From Heloderma charlesbogerti (lineage: Eukaryota > Chordata > Lepidosauria > Squamata > Helodermatidae), in NCBI GenBank assembly GCA_026122225.1, contig JANEZZ010003058.1, forward strand, positions 62,001-126,000: DNA of 64,000 bases, written 5' to 3'. How positions within the stretch are numbered: the first letter of the stretch is position 1; each line of letters starts with the position of its first letter. Under the pieces are notes generated by a model. The model ran no database searches. It worked only from the letters and a program-made list of their open reading frames with translations, and was not told where the DNA came from. A program made the position numbers and the translations under genes. Shown here one piece after another: positions 32,601 through 43,308 of the stretch.

Positions 32601-33726
32601 ACTGGATCATGGAGAAAGCAAGAGAATTCCAGAAAAACGTCTATTCTGCTTAATTGACTACGCTAAAGCCTTTGATTGTGTGGATTACTGTGGCAAATTC
32701 TGAAAGAGATGGGAGTACCAGACCACCTTACCTGTCTCCTGAGAAACTTGTACGAGGGTCAAGAAGCAACAGTAAGAACTGGACATGGAACAACCAATTG
32801 GTTCAAAATTGGGAAAGGAGTACAACAAGGCTGTATATTGTCGCCCTGCTTATTTAATTTATATGCAGAATACATCATGAGAAACGCCGGGTTGGATGAA
32901 TCATAGGTCGGAATTAAGATTGCCGGGAGAATTATCAACAACCTCAGATACGCAGACGATACCACCCTAATGGCAGAAAGCGAAGAAGATCTAAAGAGCC
33001 TCTTGTTGAGGGTGAAAGAGGAGAGTGCAAAAGCTGGCTTGAAACTCAACATTAAAAAAACAAAGATCATGGCATCTGGCCCCATCACTTCCTGGCATAT
33101 AGAAGGGGAAGAAATGGAAGCAGTGAGAGATTTTACTTTCTTGGGCTCCAAGATCACCGCAGACGGTGACTGCAGCCATGAAATTCAAAGACGCTTGCTC
33201 CTTGGGAGGAAAGCTATGGCAAACCTAGACAGCATAGTAAGAAGCAGAGACATCACCTTGCCGACAAAGGTTCGTATAATCAAAGCTATGGTTTTCCCAG
33301 TAGCAACGTATGGCTGTGAGAGCTGGACTATAAGGAAGGCTGAGCACCGAAGAATCGATGCTTTCGAACTGTGGTGCTGGAGAAGACTCTCACGAGTCCC
33401 CTGGACTGCAAGGAGGTCAATCCTAAAAGAAATCAACTCTGAGTGCTCATTGGAAGGACAGATACTGAAGCTGAAGCTGAAATATTTTGGCCACCTAATG
33501 CAAAGAGAAAACTCACTGGAAAAGACCCTGTTGCTGGGAAAGATTGAAGGCAAAAGGAGAAGGGGACGGCAGAGGATGAGATGGCTGGATAGCATCACCG
33601 ATGCAATGAATATGGACTTGAGCACACTCCAGGAGAGAGCGGAGGACAGGAGGGCCTGGCGTGCTATGGTCCATGGGGTCACGAAGAGTCGAACACGACT
33701 GAATGACTGAACAACAACAACAAATG
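29651..33726 (+). mobile_element. full-length RTE-BovB LINE, tail type 2, split by a MITE
   Basis: It is flanked by the 9-bp duplication GCTAAAATT (29642-29650 and 33727-33735). Without the 864-bp MITE and its duplication the copy is about 3.2 kb, i.e. complete. The endonuclease starts near 29716-30040 (NIDILGISELKW). The linker ORF is at 30762-31508. RT follows the MITE (FNLYAEYIMRNAGLDES, YADDTTLMAE at about 32950), then the C-terminal region to TGA at 33708-33710 and the tail GACTGAACAACAACAACAA. A deletion near 30318, a stop near 30598 and a shift near 32645 break the ORF. Confidence 0.94.
31506..32369. mobile_element. hairpin-rich hAT MITE, complete (864 bp), inside BovB
   Basis: The ends are TAGGGATGT and ACACCCCTA (inverted). 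A perfect 8-bp duplication CTCAGCAG flanks it (31498-31505 and 32370-32377). The interior carries at least four hairpins with the arm GATAGGCTACGT/ACGTAGCCTATC, one GTAGTCTACGTAAA hairpin and an inverted GCAAATGGCGGC...GCCGCCATTCGC pair. The hairpins are arranged as a larger palindrome: the 31800-31870 block is an inverted copy of 32005-32065. No ORF is present, so it must have been moved by a transposase made elsewhere. Confidence 0.93.
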
Positions 33727-33735
33727 GCTAAAATT

Positions 33736-34774
33736 AATAATCATGTTGTTGTTGCATGATTGCAACAATCCATAGCACGGGTTTCTACAGGCTCGCTGTT
33801 TTGATATAATTTGGATGTATGGTTGCAGGCAAATTGTAATTAAACTGTATATTTACTTGTACAATTTTTGTACTGTTACAAATGTAAGAGAACTATCTAG
33901 TGCTACTGTTATGATGGTTTATGGTGCAACCCTTTGCATGTTTATTCTGAAGTAAACCCCATTAACCTCAATGGGACTTAGTCCCAGGTAGGTGCATATA
34001 GGATTGCAGGCTTAGGAGCAAAACTCCTTACACTCTGTAGGGTCAGGGTAGGATAGATTTCATGCCCCTAAAGCCTGGGGATAACATGCTGCAGTGGAAA
34101 TACAATTTACGTAACTCTGCCTCAACCAGCACAAGTTTAATATGCAGGAAATACAACAGACAAGGGCATTGTCTCAGGGCACCTCCACACATGTGCTTTT
34201 GGCTTCATTTCGTCCTACTGTGCAGACAACATGCAGACACATATGAAGGGGGGTGCTGCAGCTGTAGGAGTAGGGGTGGGTGGCAAGGCTAATATTAATG
34301 ACATTCACAAAAGCATGCAGGCCTACTTTTGTCAGTTTGGTGCCTCTCTTAAAAGTGAGGTGCATTAAACTTTGGGAAGCGATGAGAACACCCTTTATCT
34401 TTACTTTAGAAATAACATGTAATGGGAAAGGAATGGTCATGGCAGTCCACCATCAAGGTTCTTCAAATAAAAAATGCACAGCTTGATGCCACTTGCTGTT
34501 TATTTTTGCATTCAGGCATGTGTGGGATTTCTTTTTCAATCTCTTCTCAAGTGGGTTTTTACTTGTTCTACTATTACGTTTCTTAAATAAAGTCTTAAAC
34601 AAATTAAATGCTCTTTTCTCCCAAAATGTTAAACTGGCTTTTTTTCAGGTGGGCAGTGTTAAAGCTTTCCTTATCTAAGGAAGATTAATTTTATTGAAAT
34701 ATAATCCTTTATCCTGCTTCATTTATTTAATCTGCACAGTAGCACAGGGCTTCATTTTCACAGATATTATTAAA
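33736..34774. other. intron of the TEX56-like gene, mostly unique
   Basis: The first bases probably finish the LINE 3' end. A small palindromic repeat lies at 33924-34012. The remainder shows no gene or named repeat. Confidence 0.45.
33924..34012. repeat. palindromic interspersed repeat with CAATCCTAT/ATAGGATTG ends
   Basis: It reads GTGCAACCCTTTGCATG...GTGCATATAGGATTGCAGG, enclosing CCCCATTAACCTCAATGGGACTTAGTCCC. Related fragments occur at 37590, 39580, 42041, 45908 and 51638. I know this sequence type as common in squamates but cannot name its family. Confidence 0.6.
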
Positions 34775-34782
34775 GAGTAGAC

Positions 34783-35578
34783 TAGGGATGTACGAAAGTC
34801 ACCTTTTTGACGGGGTGATTCGCTCCGCACCTCCCCCAAAAATCCTAATCTGGCCAGCTCCACTCTGCGGAGATTCCACGGAGTCGCCAGCCAGGGCCAC
34901 CCGCAGCCAGACATCCGGCCATTGGGCAGCCTGCAGGCAAAAAAAACAACAGCATATGCAAATGGCGGCGGCTACGGCCGCCGCCATTTGTGTTCCCCTT
35001 TTTTTTGCTGTTTTAGCCTATGTAAATATTTACATGAGCTATTACGGCGAAAAAAAGGGAACGCAAATAATGTAGTGGGCGCCATTTGCGTTCCTTCCCC
35101 CCCCGTTGTTTTAGCCTACGTAAATATTTACGTAGCCTACGACGCTATTTGCGTTCCCCTTTTTTTCACCGTAATAGCTTACATAAATATTTACTTACGT
35201 AGGCTAAAACAGCGAAAAAAAGGGAATGCGAATGGCGGCTGCCGTAGCCGCCGCCATTTGCGTACGCTGTTTTTCTTTTTTTTAGCTTGCCGTGATAGGC
35301 TACATAAATACTTACGTAGCCTATCACGGCCTCTGCAGGGACGCAAATGTAATTATTTACATAGTCTATCACAGCTATATGATGATGAGGAAGCAAATGG
35401 CGGCCGCAGCGCGGCCGCCATTCGCAAGTCAGCACAGACGGCAGCAGGTAAGTGCTCCATTTCGCACGCCTTTCGTGGGGTGGGGTGGGGGGCTTCTTTC
35501 TGCCATGGATTTCGGGGGGCCGAATGCACTGGCATTCGGCCTCACCAAGATCCGTGGCAGAATTCTCTGACATCCCTA
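34783..35578. mobile_element. hairpin-rich hAT MITE, complete (796 bp)
   Basis: It starts TAGGGATGTACGAAAG and ends TCTCTGACATCCCTA, with a perfect 8-bp duplication GAGTAGAC at 34775-34782 and 35579-35586. The interior contains several palindromes: GCAAATGGCGGCGGC...GCCGCCGCCATTTG (34957-34990), TAGCCTATGTAAATATTTACATGAGCTA, GCCTACGTAAATATTTACGTAGGC-like arms, GATAGGCTAC/GTAGCCTATC at about 35296-35328, and ATGGCGGCCGC...GCGGCCGCCAT at 35396-35422. It has no coding capacity. It shares ends and arms with the copy at 31.5 kb but has a different arrangement. Confidence 0.92.
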
Positions 35579-35586
35579 GAGTAGAC

Positions 35587-36058
35587 ACAACTTTTCAGGC
35601 TGTAGCTGCCAAGAAGTTGTGACTCAAGGCATTAGTTTTCTCAAATTCTGAGCCAGCCATGTGACAACATGGTATAATAATATTACCCTATGGTGATCAT
35701 CTCCTTTGGCCTAGAGCTGTCTTCTCTAAGTAGGAAATATTTTTAGTTCTTAGGCTGGCTATATATAAGCACTTTACTTAGAGCTGCACCAGCCTTGTCC
35801 CAAAGCTACTTAAACACGGCCAATCTTTGTTTCATTTAAAAGTTACTGAGTATCGAGCATTGTGCCTGCTAGAAATCTCCCTTTTTTCCTTTCAGCAAAT
35901 ATTTTCACATTCCCTTCTAGGGTTGCCAACTTCTTTAAAAATGCCCCTGCTCCTTTGCCTTTATAGCGTCCTGATATATAGAAGATGGGTAAAAATGTTT
36001 GCAATCCTATTCCCATCTATGTACAGCCTATACAATGCATGCATGTAGTAGCACATAC
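35587..36058. other. intron next to TEX56-like first identified exon
   Basis: Non-coding stretch between the MITE and the donor site of the minus-strand exon at 36059. No further feature is recognised. Confidence 0.5.
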
Positions 36059-36330
36059 ATTTGTCTTGATCTTCACAAGAACACCAAAGCAGCATCTCCT
36101 TTAGGGGATCTTGCAAATTATTATAAAGCGCAGAGAGCTTGAGGAACACTTGGTTTATCTCATCCTGCTTATCACAGCACTTCAGTTCTTGATATATGAG
36201 CAGTGGGGGCAGGTTCAGACTAGATCTTGTTACAGGCCTCTTCCTTGAAGAAAAGCTTCCCTTCTTTGTCATTTGCAGATAGGTGGTCAGTGGTGGGAAG
36301 TTCACACAAGATCTCTTCCGGGGCATCATC
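36059..36330 (-). CDS. TEX56: TEX56/C6orf201-like gene, most 5' identified coding exon
   Basis: On the minus strand the acceptor AATTTCCAG precedes the exon, and the donor AAAT|GTATGT closes it. Its frame gives one base, 90 codons and one base. It starts with two Met codons (MMPRKRSC), likely the start of translation, although coding could begin upstream. The peptide has two similar blocks, RSCVNFPPLTTYLQM and RSSLNLPPLLIYQEL, then a helical-looking segment (INQVFLKLSALYNNLQDPLKEMLLWC). The leftover T joins GT of the exon at 18579 to give Cys. From MM to the stop at 5055 the three exons give about 238 residues. I cannot assign a biochemical role. Confidence 0.65.
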
Positions 36331-39300
36331 CTGGAAATTATTCCTTGTTTCTTTTTCACATAGGTTTGTTAGGAAGGTAGCTATCACCCACTGACGAACG
36401 CTAAACATTACTCTCTTATCAGTGCCTGCCCAAGGCTTTTTGCCTTGATGATGGAAAGTCATTTATTCTGTTCCTGCCACTATGCAATCTAGGTGTCACA
36501 AGAGCAATGTGACATCACAAGTAGGACTGGTTTGGAGAGAGAAGGAAGAAAATACACTGTAATACTTAGAATGTTGGTAGCCAATGAGTTATATACACTC
36601 CCCCAACCACTATCAGCCATATGTTGCTCCAATTAAAATAAGCCTAGCTACAGAGATAAATGTGCATAGGCTCTCACTTACTCCTGTTCTAGAAGTTTTG
36701 GCTTTGTTAGGGCAGCTTTGGTCATACACTTAACATGTCATACATGGTTTTATTGTATGGAGTTTAGCATCACGCATAAATGTTTTTGTAGATCTCATTC
36801 ACATTCGTCTCATAAGCAAATAACTCAAGTTCTTTTTAAACCATTCTTTGTTTCTTCCTTTGTAGAAAGAGCTATAATTATTGCATTCTAATGGAAATAT
36901 GTGGTGTATTTCTGACTCTTCTGAATGCATCTTCTAGTTACTGCCTGACATGGTCAGTCTATGCCCACACCAACACTCCTGCCACATTCATTTTCATTTC
37001 ACTTTTGTCCTTCGCTGTCCCAGAACTTATCTTTGTGTGTTTCTCATTCATATACACTTCCTCCTCAAGTTGCAGGCCTTGATTTATATTTAACAATGAA
37101 TGTTCACAATTACACTTCTATGTCCAAAAGCTGATGCCAGTGTGTCTCTTCTGTCCCCTACAAAGGATGGGGAGAAACCTTGAGATCAGGAAGCATCTGG
37201 ATTAGTAAAGTGGCCAGGTTTAGCTTCAATGTAAAATGAAATTAGCAGAAGGAACTAAGGTGCCTAGGTGGCTGGGGATACTTCCGGGTATCGGGGGGGG
37301 GGGGTCTCCACCAGCGATTTACTCCAAGCTGGCTGCGTGTTGAGGTCGTTAGGGATACATGATGCCATGGCTATCCAGGAGCCACCCTGGAACTTATCAC
37401 AGAAAAAACAGATTTCCTGAGACTGGTTAAAGTCCGATTCTTTTCCTCAAGTCAGGTTCTCGGTGGTATAGCGGTTGTGTGCCCCAACCCTCACAGTTAC
37501 CTCAGGTATGCTAGCCCTGCCCAGGGGTGTGCCTTTCACCATCACCCCGGTCAAGGGGAGTTTCCTGTCCCAGCACAAACCAATTAGTGTCTACTCAGAA
37601 GTAACTCCCATTGTGCTCAATGAGGCTTATCCCCTGAATGCCCACATCAGAATTTACAGAGATCCCCCTCAATTGAAATGGCACAGTTTAAAGCACATTC
37701 CCTAAATGCTCTAAAGCATGATTTTGAGGCTCTGATTCTCCGTTGTTTGCTTTATTGCCTTCGGAAATAATTACTTCACAGCTTCGTTATAGAGATCCTG
37801 CACAGGGGTGGTTTCCCATTCCTGAGTTCTCCCCCTCCCCCCGCCTTTCCTAACGCATATATGTGTCTACTCAGAAGTAACTCCCACTGTAGTGAATTAG
37901 GCTTCCTCCTGAAATGCAGGTGCATCTGGACCTTCAGGGGAAAGGAGAAAGGGGAGGAGAGAGGGGGGAAGCCTCTCTTATTGGTTGAGCAGCCTCTGCC
38001 AGTCAGATGACGTTCACTCCAATCCCCATCCCTACCCAGAAGTACATTCTGTGAAGTGATTTTTACTGGTGTGGAGCACTCGCTCATGGAGCCCTAGATG
38101 GAGCTTTGGTATAGACCAAAGCACAGCAAAGCTGATTCCTTTTTTAAAAATCCGGTACTCCTCCATTCACTTCTCCTTCCATTGTCGTCAAAACACCCCC
38201 CAAATGAGGCAATTCCCCTGCCTCATTCATGGAATTTTACGGAGGGAAGAGGGAGGTCTAACCTTCCAGTTTTTTCCCACTGTTTCTTCCATCTTTTTTC
38301 TTTCCATAAAAAATCTGTTATGGAGGAGGAAAAAATGGAATAGCTGCACAATGCCTTTTGATTGTTAGTGCTAGGAGCCCTCCATCTGGAAGCACCCTGG
38401 GTATATCTGTGCCATAGAACAAATTTAGCAAATAAAAATAAAACAAAAACAAGTCCAATAATGGAGATGGAAGCGAAACAATGGGGATAGGAGATAGACC
38501 AAGATGTCTGTCCAAACCAACCTTCTTTAATAAGGAGCTTTTTCTGTGAGAAAACTGGACAATGGAGTGCTTAACAAGAGCAATAGGTGACAAATGCATG
38601 TACAGTTACGTTGCCTCTTGTGAAATTATCAGTAAAAGATTGATGGGTGGAGAGATAAGGAGGCAAAGTCCCAGTCTAGATACACCCTCAGCCTTTGAAA
38701 ACTAACTTTTCCTCACACATAGCCAGGATGTATTATTAATTTTTGTTAGCTCTCCAGGATTTATTACAACTTATTTTAAAAAGCTAAATTCTTAATTTTA
38801 AAACATTAGAGGAATAGAAAACATTCATTTTCATTTCTTTATAAACTAGTTTCTGACTGTCATTTTCTTCAGTGGTAAAATCATAATCTTTGGTGGATTA
38901 TCAATCCCAAAGGAGAGCCCCTTGTAAAAAAAATAATAATGTGGATCAGAGATTTAAGTATGAGAAAATGGGACTATAATGGAAATTCATGTGTAACCTT
39001 TCTTTCACAGGAAATATTAGGACTGATCACTGTAATAATAACAAAAGGTAGAATATTTCAGGTCAAGTCCATTATCAGTTAATAAAATACTGTAACTTTT
39101 TAAATCATTACCTTTATTACTTGGACCAATTCCAGATCCTCCAATCTGTTTCAACAGATATATAGAAGTTGCTACAAAATCAAGTACAAAGTAGGGTTTC
39201 TTTCTTCTATTCTAGGGACTATGATAATTTTGGGACATATATGAATGCTGTTTTACATCCAAGGTTGCAATAGCAGCAGTTACTTGGAAGTAAATCCCAC

Positions 39301-40139
39301 AGAATTCAGTGCTGTATGAGTATTCACATAAAGCAAATACATATTTAAACTTAATCCTGTAGGCAGTTTATGAGAAGATGCTTAAACTGAAATAAAGCAG
39401 GATTTATGAGCACGGGGATACACTGAAATCAATACTACATTGTATATATATGGTTTTGCATAATTGTGACCTTGAAGGGGACTGAAACTGGGGAAATGCT
39501 AGATCATACTAAAGGCTTATTATTGGCTATAAGGCCCATATAGCTCTTGGAGAACTTTTGCCTGACCTTAAGAAACTCAGTGGAATCCTACGCATGTCTA
39601 CTCCCAGGTAAGCATGTATAGAATTGCAGCTTAAGTTTGCCAACTTACTGGCTGTGCTCCTATACCTTTAATCACAGTGTGACACACAGAAGTTTAATAG
39701 GGGCACTTTTCCAGGCACAAAAATGGGAAGTGATGGAAAAACTTTTACCTACTTATTTTCTGTATGTCAATTAGCTATTAAAGATGTGGCAACCCAATAT
39801 GAAACAAGCTTGCAATAATTAAGACCTGAGCATGTTCTATAAATGCAAGCATATAACAAAACAATGCAGTACCTAATTTTTTCAGGTGTATGATCACTTG
39901 GGACCAGTATATAGTCACTTGCAAACATTACAGTGGTATAATCATGTACACCTCTTGATTTCTGACAGCTAAATATGAGAACTGACTTCACTGAAAATCA
40001 TTGTGATTTGAACTGATGTGAGGTGTGAAAGTTGTCCGCGGATTTGATCAATTGATGGCTCATTTACACACTGTAGTTATCTTGTGATGTTGCAATGACT
40101 AAAAGATGATCATACATATGTGAACAAGCCTTTAGTAGA
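36331..40139. other. probable 5' intron of the TEX56-like gene
   Basis: No convincing exon. Short fragments of the CAATCCTAT/TCTACTCAGAAGTAACTCCCA repeat type are visible at about 37590-37640, 37860-37910, 39288-39330 and 39575-39635. A G-run lies at 37298-37308. Otherwise it is unremarkable A/T-rich DNA. Confidence 0.45.
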
Positions 40140-40352
40140 TGGACAGCATTGAGATTGCTCCTTCACAGAAGTTTGTGGGCTCTTTACATGACGCCGTGAA
40201 CGTTCAAGGTGTCTCCTGCACTAAATGCCCTTTGTTTGAAATAAATGAGCTATCAAATTACCCCGTTGTGTTCCACTTGAGTTCCCTCTGAGAGAAGAGG
40301 AAAAGCAGTAAGAAGAAGAGCAAGATCAATGAAAGATAATGGAAGACTCAGG
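40140..40352 (+). repeat. partial copy of an unnamed TIR transposon (inverted to the next)
   Basis: This segment is an inverted counterpart of 40497-40720; for example ATTGCTCCTTCACAGAAGTT pairs with AACGTCCGTGAAGGAGCAAT. It stops at AAGACTCA, where the next copy begins with GGGCATCTCTACA. Confidence 0.7.
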
Positions 40353-40875
40353 GCATCTCTACATCATCCTAAAATCCTGTATTTAAAACAGGGCTTTCTG
40401 CTTCCACTTTAAATGCAGGATCATAATGTCTCCTTTTTTCATGCGCTTCCTTCCCCCCCCCCTTTCCACCTCCTTCTCCCCGTATCTGAGTCTTACATTA
40501 TCTTTCATTGATCTCGCTCCTTTTCTTGCCGCATTTCCTCTTTTCACAGAGGGAACTCAAGCAGAACACAACGGCGTAATTTCATAGCTCATTATCTGCA
40601 ATCTATTTAAAAACAGAACAAAGGGCATTTAGTGCAGGAGATGCCCTGGAGGGTCACAGCGTCATGTAAACAGCCAGCAAACGTCCGTGAAGGAGCAATC
40701 TCAATCACAGGATAAAAGCTCCGTGTGAAGAAAACCTCAGTCACAGGGAGAAGGAGGAGGAAAGGGGAGGGGGGAAAGGAAGGGGGGGAAATAGGGAGTC
40801 GTTGTGATCCTGTATTTAAAACGGAAGCAGAAAGCCCCATTTCAAATGCAGGGTTTTAGGCTGGTGTAGATGCCC
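40353..40875. mobile_element. unnamed TIR DNA transposon-like element, 523 bp
   Basis: The left end GGGCATCTCTACATCATCCT and right end AGGCTGGTGTAGATGCCC are inverted repeats that extend for about 55 bp, including the CTGTATTTAAAAC...GTTTTAAATACAG-type interior. No ORF of a transposase is seen. A third, + oriented copy lies at 50310-50692. The superfamily is undetermined because no clear target duplication is visible. Confidence 0.7.
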
Positions 40876-43301
40876 AAAGTGAGAGCAGAAAGTGTTTCCC
40901 TCACTTTGAATTGGCTTAATAACATCATGGCATAGCCAAATCTGATTGGTTATGTGTGACAATACCGTGGCATCCACATCATCTTGCTGGCTATGTCAAA
41001 ACTGCTGGTCCTTTTCCAATTCAAAATCATCCTCCCTAAACTGCTTTTTCAACCACCGGGAGAAGATATATGGAAGAAAGAGGAGGCCTTTATCTTTCTC
41101 CATGTGCATGATTTGCTTTGAACTGGAAAAGGCCCATAGAGAGAAGGGTTAAGTACCATCTCTTGGCATATCTTTCCTGCGCTCCAACCCACTTTGGACT
41201 CAAAAATATGTGGCGTAAAGAATCACAGAACTCTGCATAACGTAGTTTAAGTACAAGTCATAATGACCTGGTGATGGATGACACATTAAAATTCTGAAAT
41301 GCTAAGCTTTGACAAAGTGCCCTTATAAAAGTGTCCAGCAACACTATGAGTTCATTGAACCACGATGATTAAGTGGTATTCCCAGCACTGGTCAGTTTTA
41401 CTATATCTTTTTCTGCAGTCTTCTCATTATCTCTAGGCTATGAAAAAGCATTGTTTTTAAGTGAACATTTACAATTCACTACAACCAAAAGCTACAATAT
41501 ATTATGAAGTGAACTTACATTTTGTGAGGTTTACAATGAAAATATTCCATATAGTAAAATGTAACATTAGCTAAACTGACTTCAAAATAGTTTTCTGTCA
41601 AATGCTGTTTATCTAGTCAAATATGTTCTCACCATGGCATTAAAGCAACAACCACTTTATCTACCAAAAGCAACTGTTCTATTTTCTCCACAAAGTGCCG
41701 ACTCTTCTTGTAATTACATTAACTGGACCCGAGATGAAAAAGTGTTCACATATGTGCAAAGAAGGAACATAGAATGTGGAATGCCCACACTGAATGCGTT
41801 TAATCCAACTTTTTATTCCAGGAGAAAACTGTTGAGTAAATTGCATGATGAGGAGGATCATCCGTGTTCTGGTAACACTGTCATGTAATTTTTAATATGC
41901 TGAAAATAAGGCTTTAAATGTGTGATACTTTAAAACTAAATATGGTAAGAAGTATTGTGGCAGTATTTCATGGATAAAATTCAAAGCAGTTGGCTTGGCC
42001 AATATTGAAGGGCAAACCACATATGAACTTTCTTGTAGGCTGCAGTCATGTGCATACTAACCTGGGAGTTGGTCCCATTGAATTCAGTGACACTTCTGAG
42101 TAGACATTGCACTATTAGTCTTACAGCAGATGCAAGGGGTTCCAAATCTGATCAAGCAGTGGTGCTGGGGGGAGGAGTATTTAATCCTTCCTCCCTGCAC
42201 TATTTCTCTGATCTAGCTGCCCTCTATGAAGTTGCTACTAACCCTGGCAGTGGGGTGGGGGTAGCAATATAGGTACAATATGTGCTCACTTCTTTGAAGT
42301 ACATTATATTTTGGCTTGGCCTCTTCTCTAAAATAACCTGCCATCTGTCCTGGATTACTTCTAGTACTGGAGCTGGGTTGGAAGAAAAGTACCTACAGCG
42401 GCAGTGTGTGGGGAGGTAAAGCAAGGGAGTGAGGGGGCTGCAGTTCAACTCCCTTTGTTCTAGCACACAGATACGAGAACAAAGCTATCCCATCATGTCC
42501 AGTTTGTTCCTAAGTAGACATGACAGTGGGAGAGCAGTATAGAGGTAAATTTTGAAGTGTGGGTGCTATCAAGACAGTCCCCATGGGCACACCCCCAAGG
42601 AGAGTCCAAAAATGCAGGCAGGTGTGTTGGTCCGTATCAACAAACTGGTTCTGGTAATTTCCATTTGTACGAGGAGTTGGACTTTTGAAACTAACGGGTC
42701 CCATTCAAAGCCAAGATACCACAAAATACTTTGCATTACAACAGGGAACAATATATTGTTGCTGGGAAAATTAATCTCCCTGCCAGCTATTGTGAAGATT
42801 GCAGCTAAGCTCAGAGGGAACAGGGAAGTCTGAGGGGGGTGGCACATGATGTCAGTGTTCTTGCTAATAAAAAAAAAACTGCTGGTACTTTGACCTTGTG
42901 GACCTAATGCCACTACACTAGGAGATCTGTGAGTTTGCCCCCTGGTTGTTGTTTTTTTTACAAGTTCAGAAGCCTCCATACCTCCCCCCAGGCTCTTATT
43001 CTTGCACAGATGCTATTGGCATAGCGGAAATGATTAGGAGCCCTGTTTCCCCAGTCGCATTTTGGCCCATGCTCCTGACTGCCATTATTACACCTCTAAG
43101 GTAGCAATTCTATGCATGTTTGGGCAGCAAAAAAATCTTGACAACTCCTAGCATTTCCCATGGCTGGCTGGGGAATGCTGGAAATTGTACGACTTATTTT
43201 TCTGCCTAAACATGCATAGGTTTGCACCCTAAAACCAGCAAAAAAAAAACAGCAGGCGATCTGATCACAGGATTGGAAACTGCCACCTTTAGTTTGGCCC
43301 T
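40876..43301. other. intronic/intergenic DNA without a firm gene
   Basis: It contains one suggestive open frame (41634-41888, listed separately), CAATCCTAT-type repeat fragments at about 42041-42108 and 43099-43215, and nothing else that I can name. Confidence 0.4.
41634..41888 (+). other. unassigned small ORF, 84 codons
   Basis: It begins ACCATGGCA, a good initiation context, and gives MALKQQPLYLPKATVLFSPQ through TFYSRRKLLSKLHDEEDHPC to TAA. Residue composition looks protein-like, and a possible donor (CTG|GTAACA) lies near 41872. I recognise no family, and the phase does not fit the known FAM217A exons. It may be chance or an exon of an unknown plus-strand transcript. Confidence 0.2.
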
Positions 43302-43308
43302 AAGGCCT

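Larger units (their letters stand above)
22980..33739 (+). mobile_element. I-superfamily (Vingi-like) LINE carrying nested insertions
   Basis: The 5' UTR is followed by an ORF1-like region (23290-24277) and an APE endonuclease (about 25010-25840; motifs LSWNVAGWRN, IAIQETW, CGDFNAWMG). RT follows (27013-27763; NYRPISLL, FIDLTSAFDTVNR, YADDVVLL). Further C-terminal coding is recognisable to about 28450. The 3' UTR runs to about 29650 and resumes at 33736 after a BovB insertion. Many stops and shifts make it a relic. Endonuclease plus RT motifs place it in the I superfamily. Vingi is my best guess because that clade is common in lizards. Both outer edges are approximate. Confidence 0.75.

Noticed and set aside
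31498..35586. CRISPR-like array of repeated palindromes
   Set aside because: The repeats are hairpins of unequal spacing inside MITEs with TIRs and 8-bp target duplications in a vertebrate genome, so a CRISPR array is excluded.
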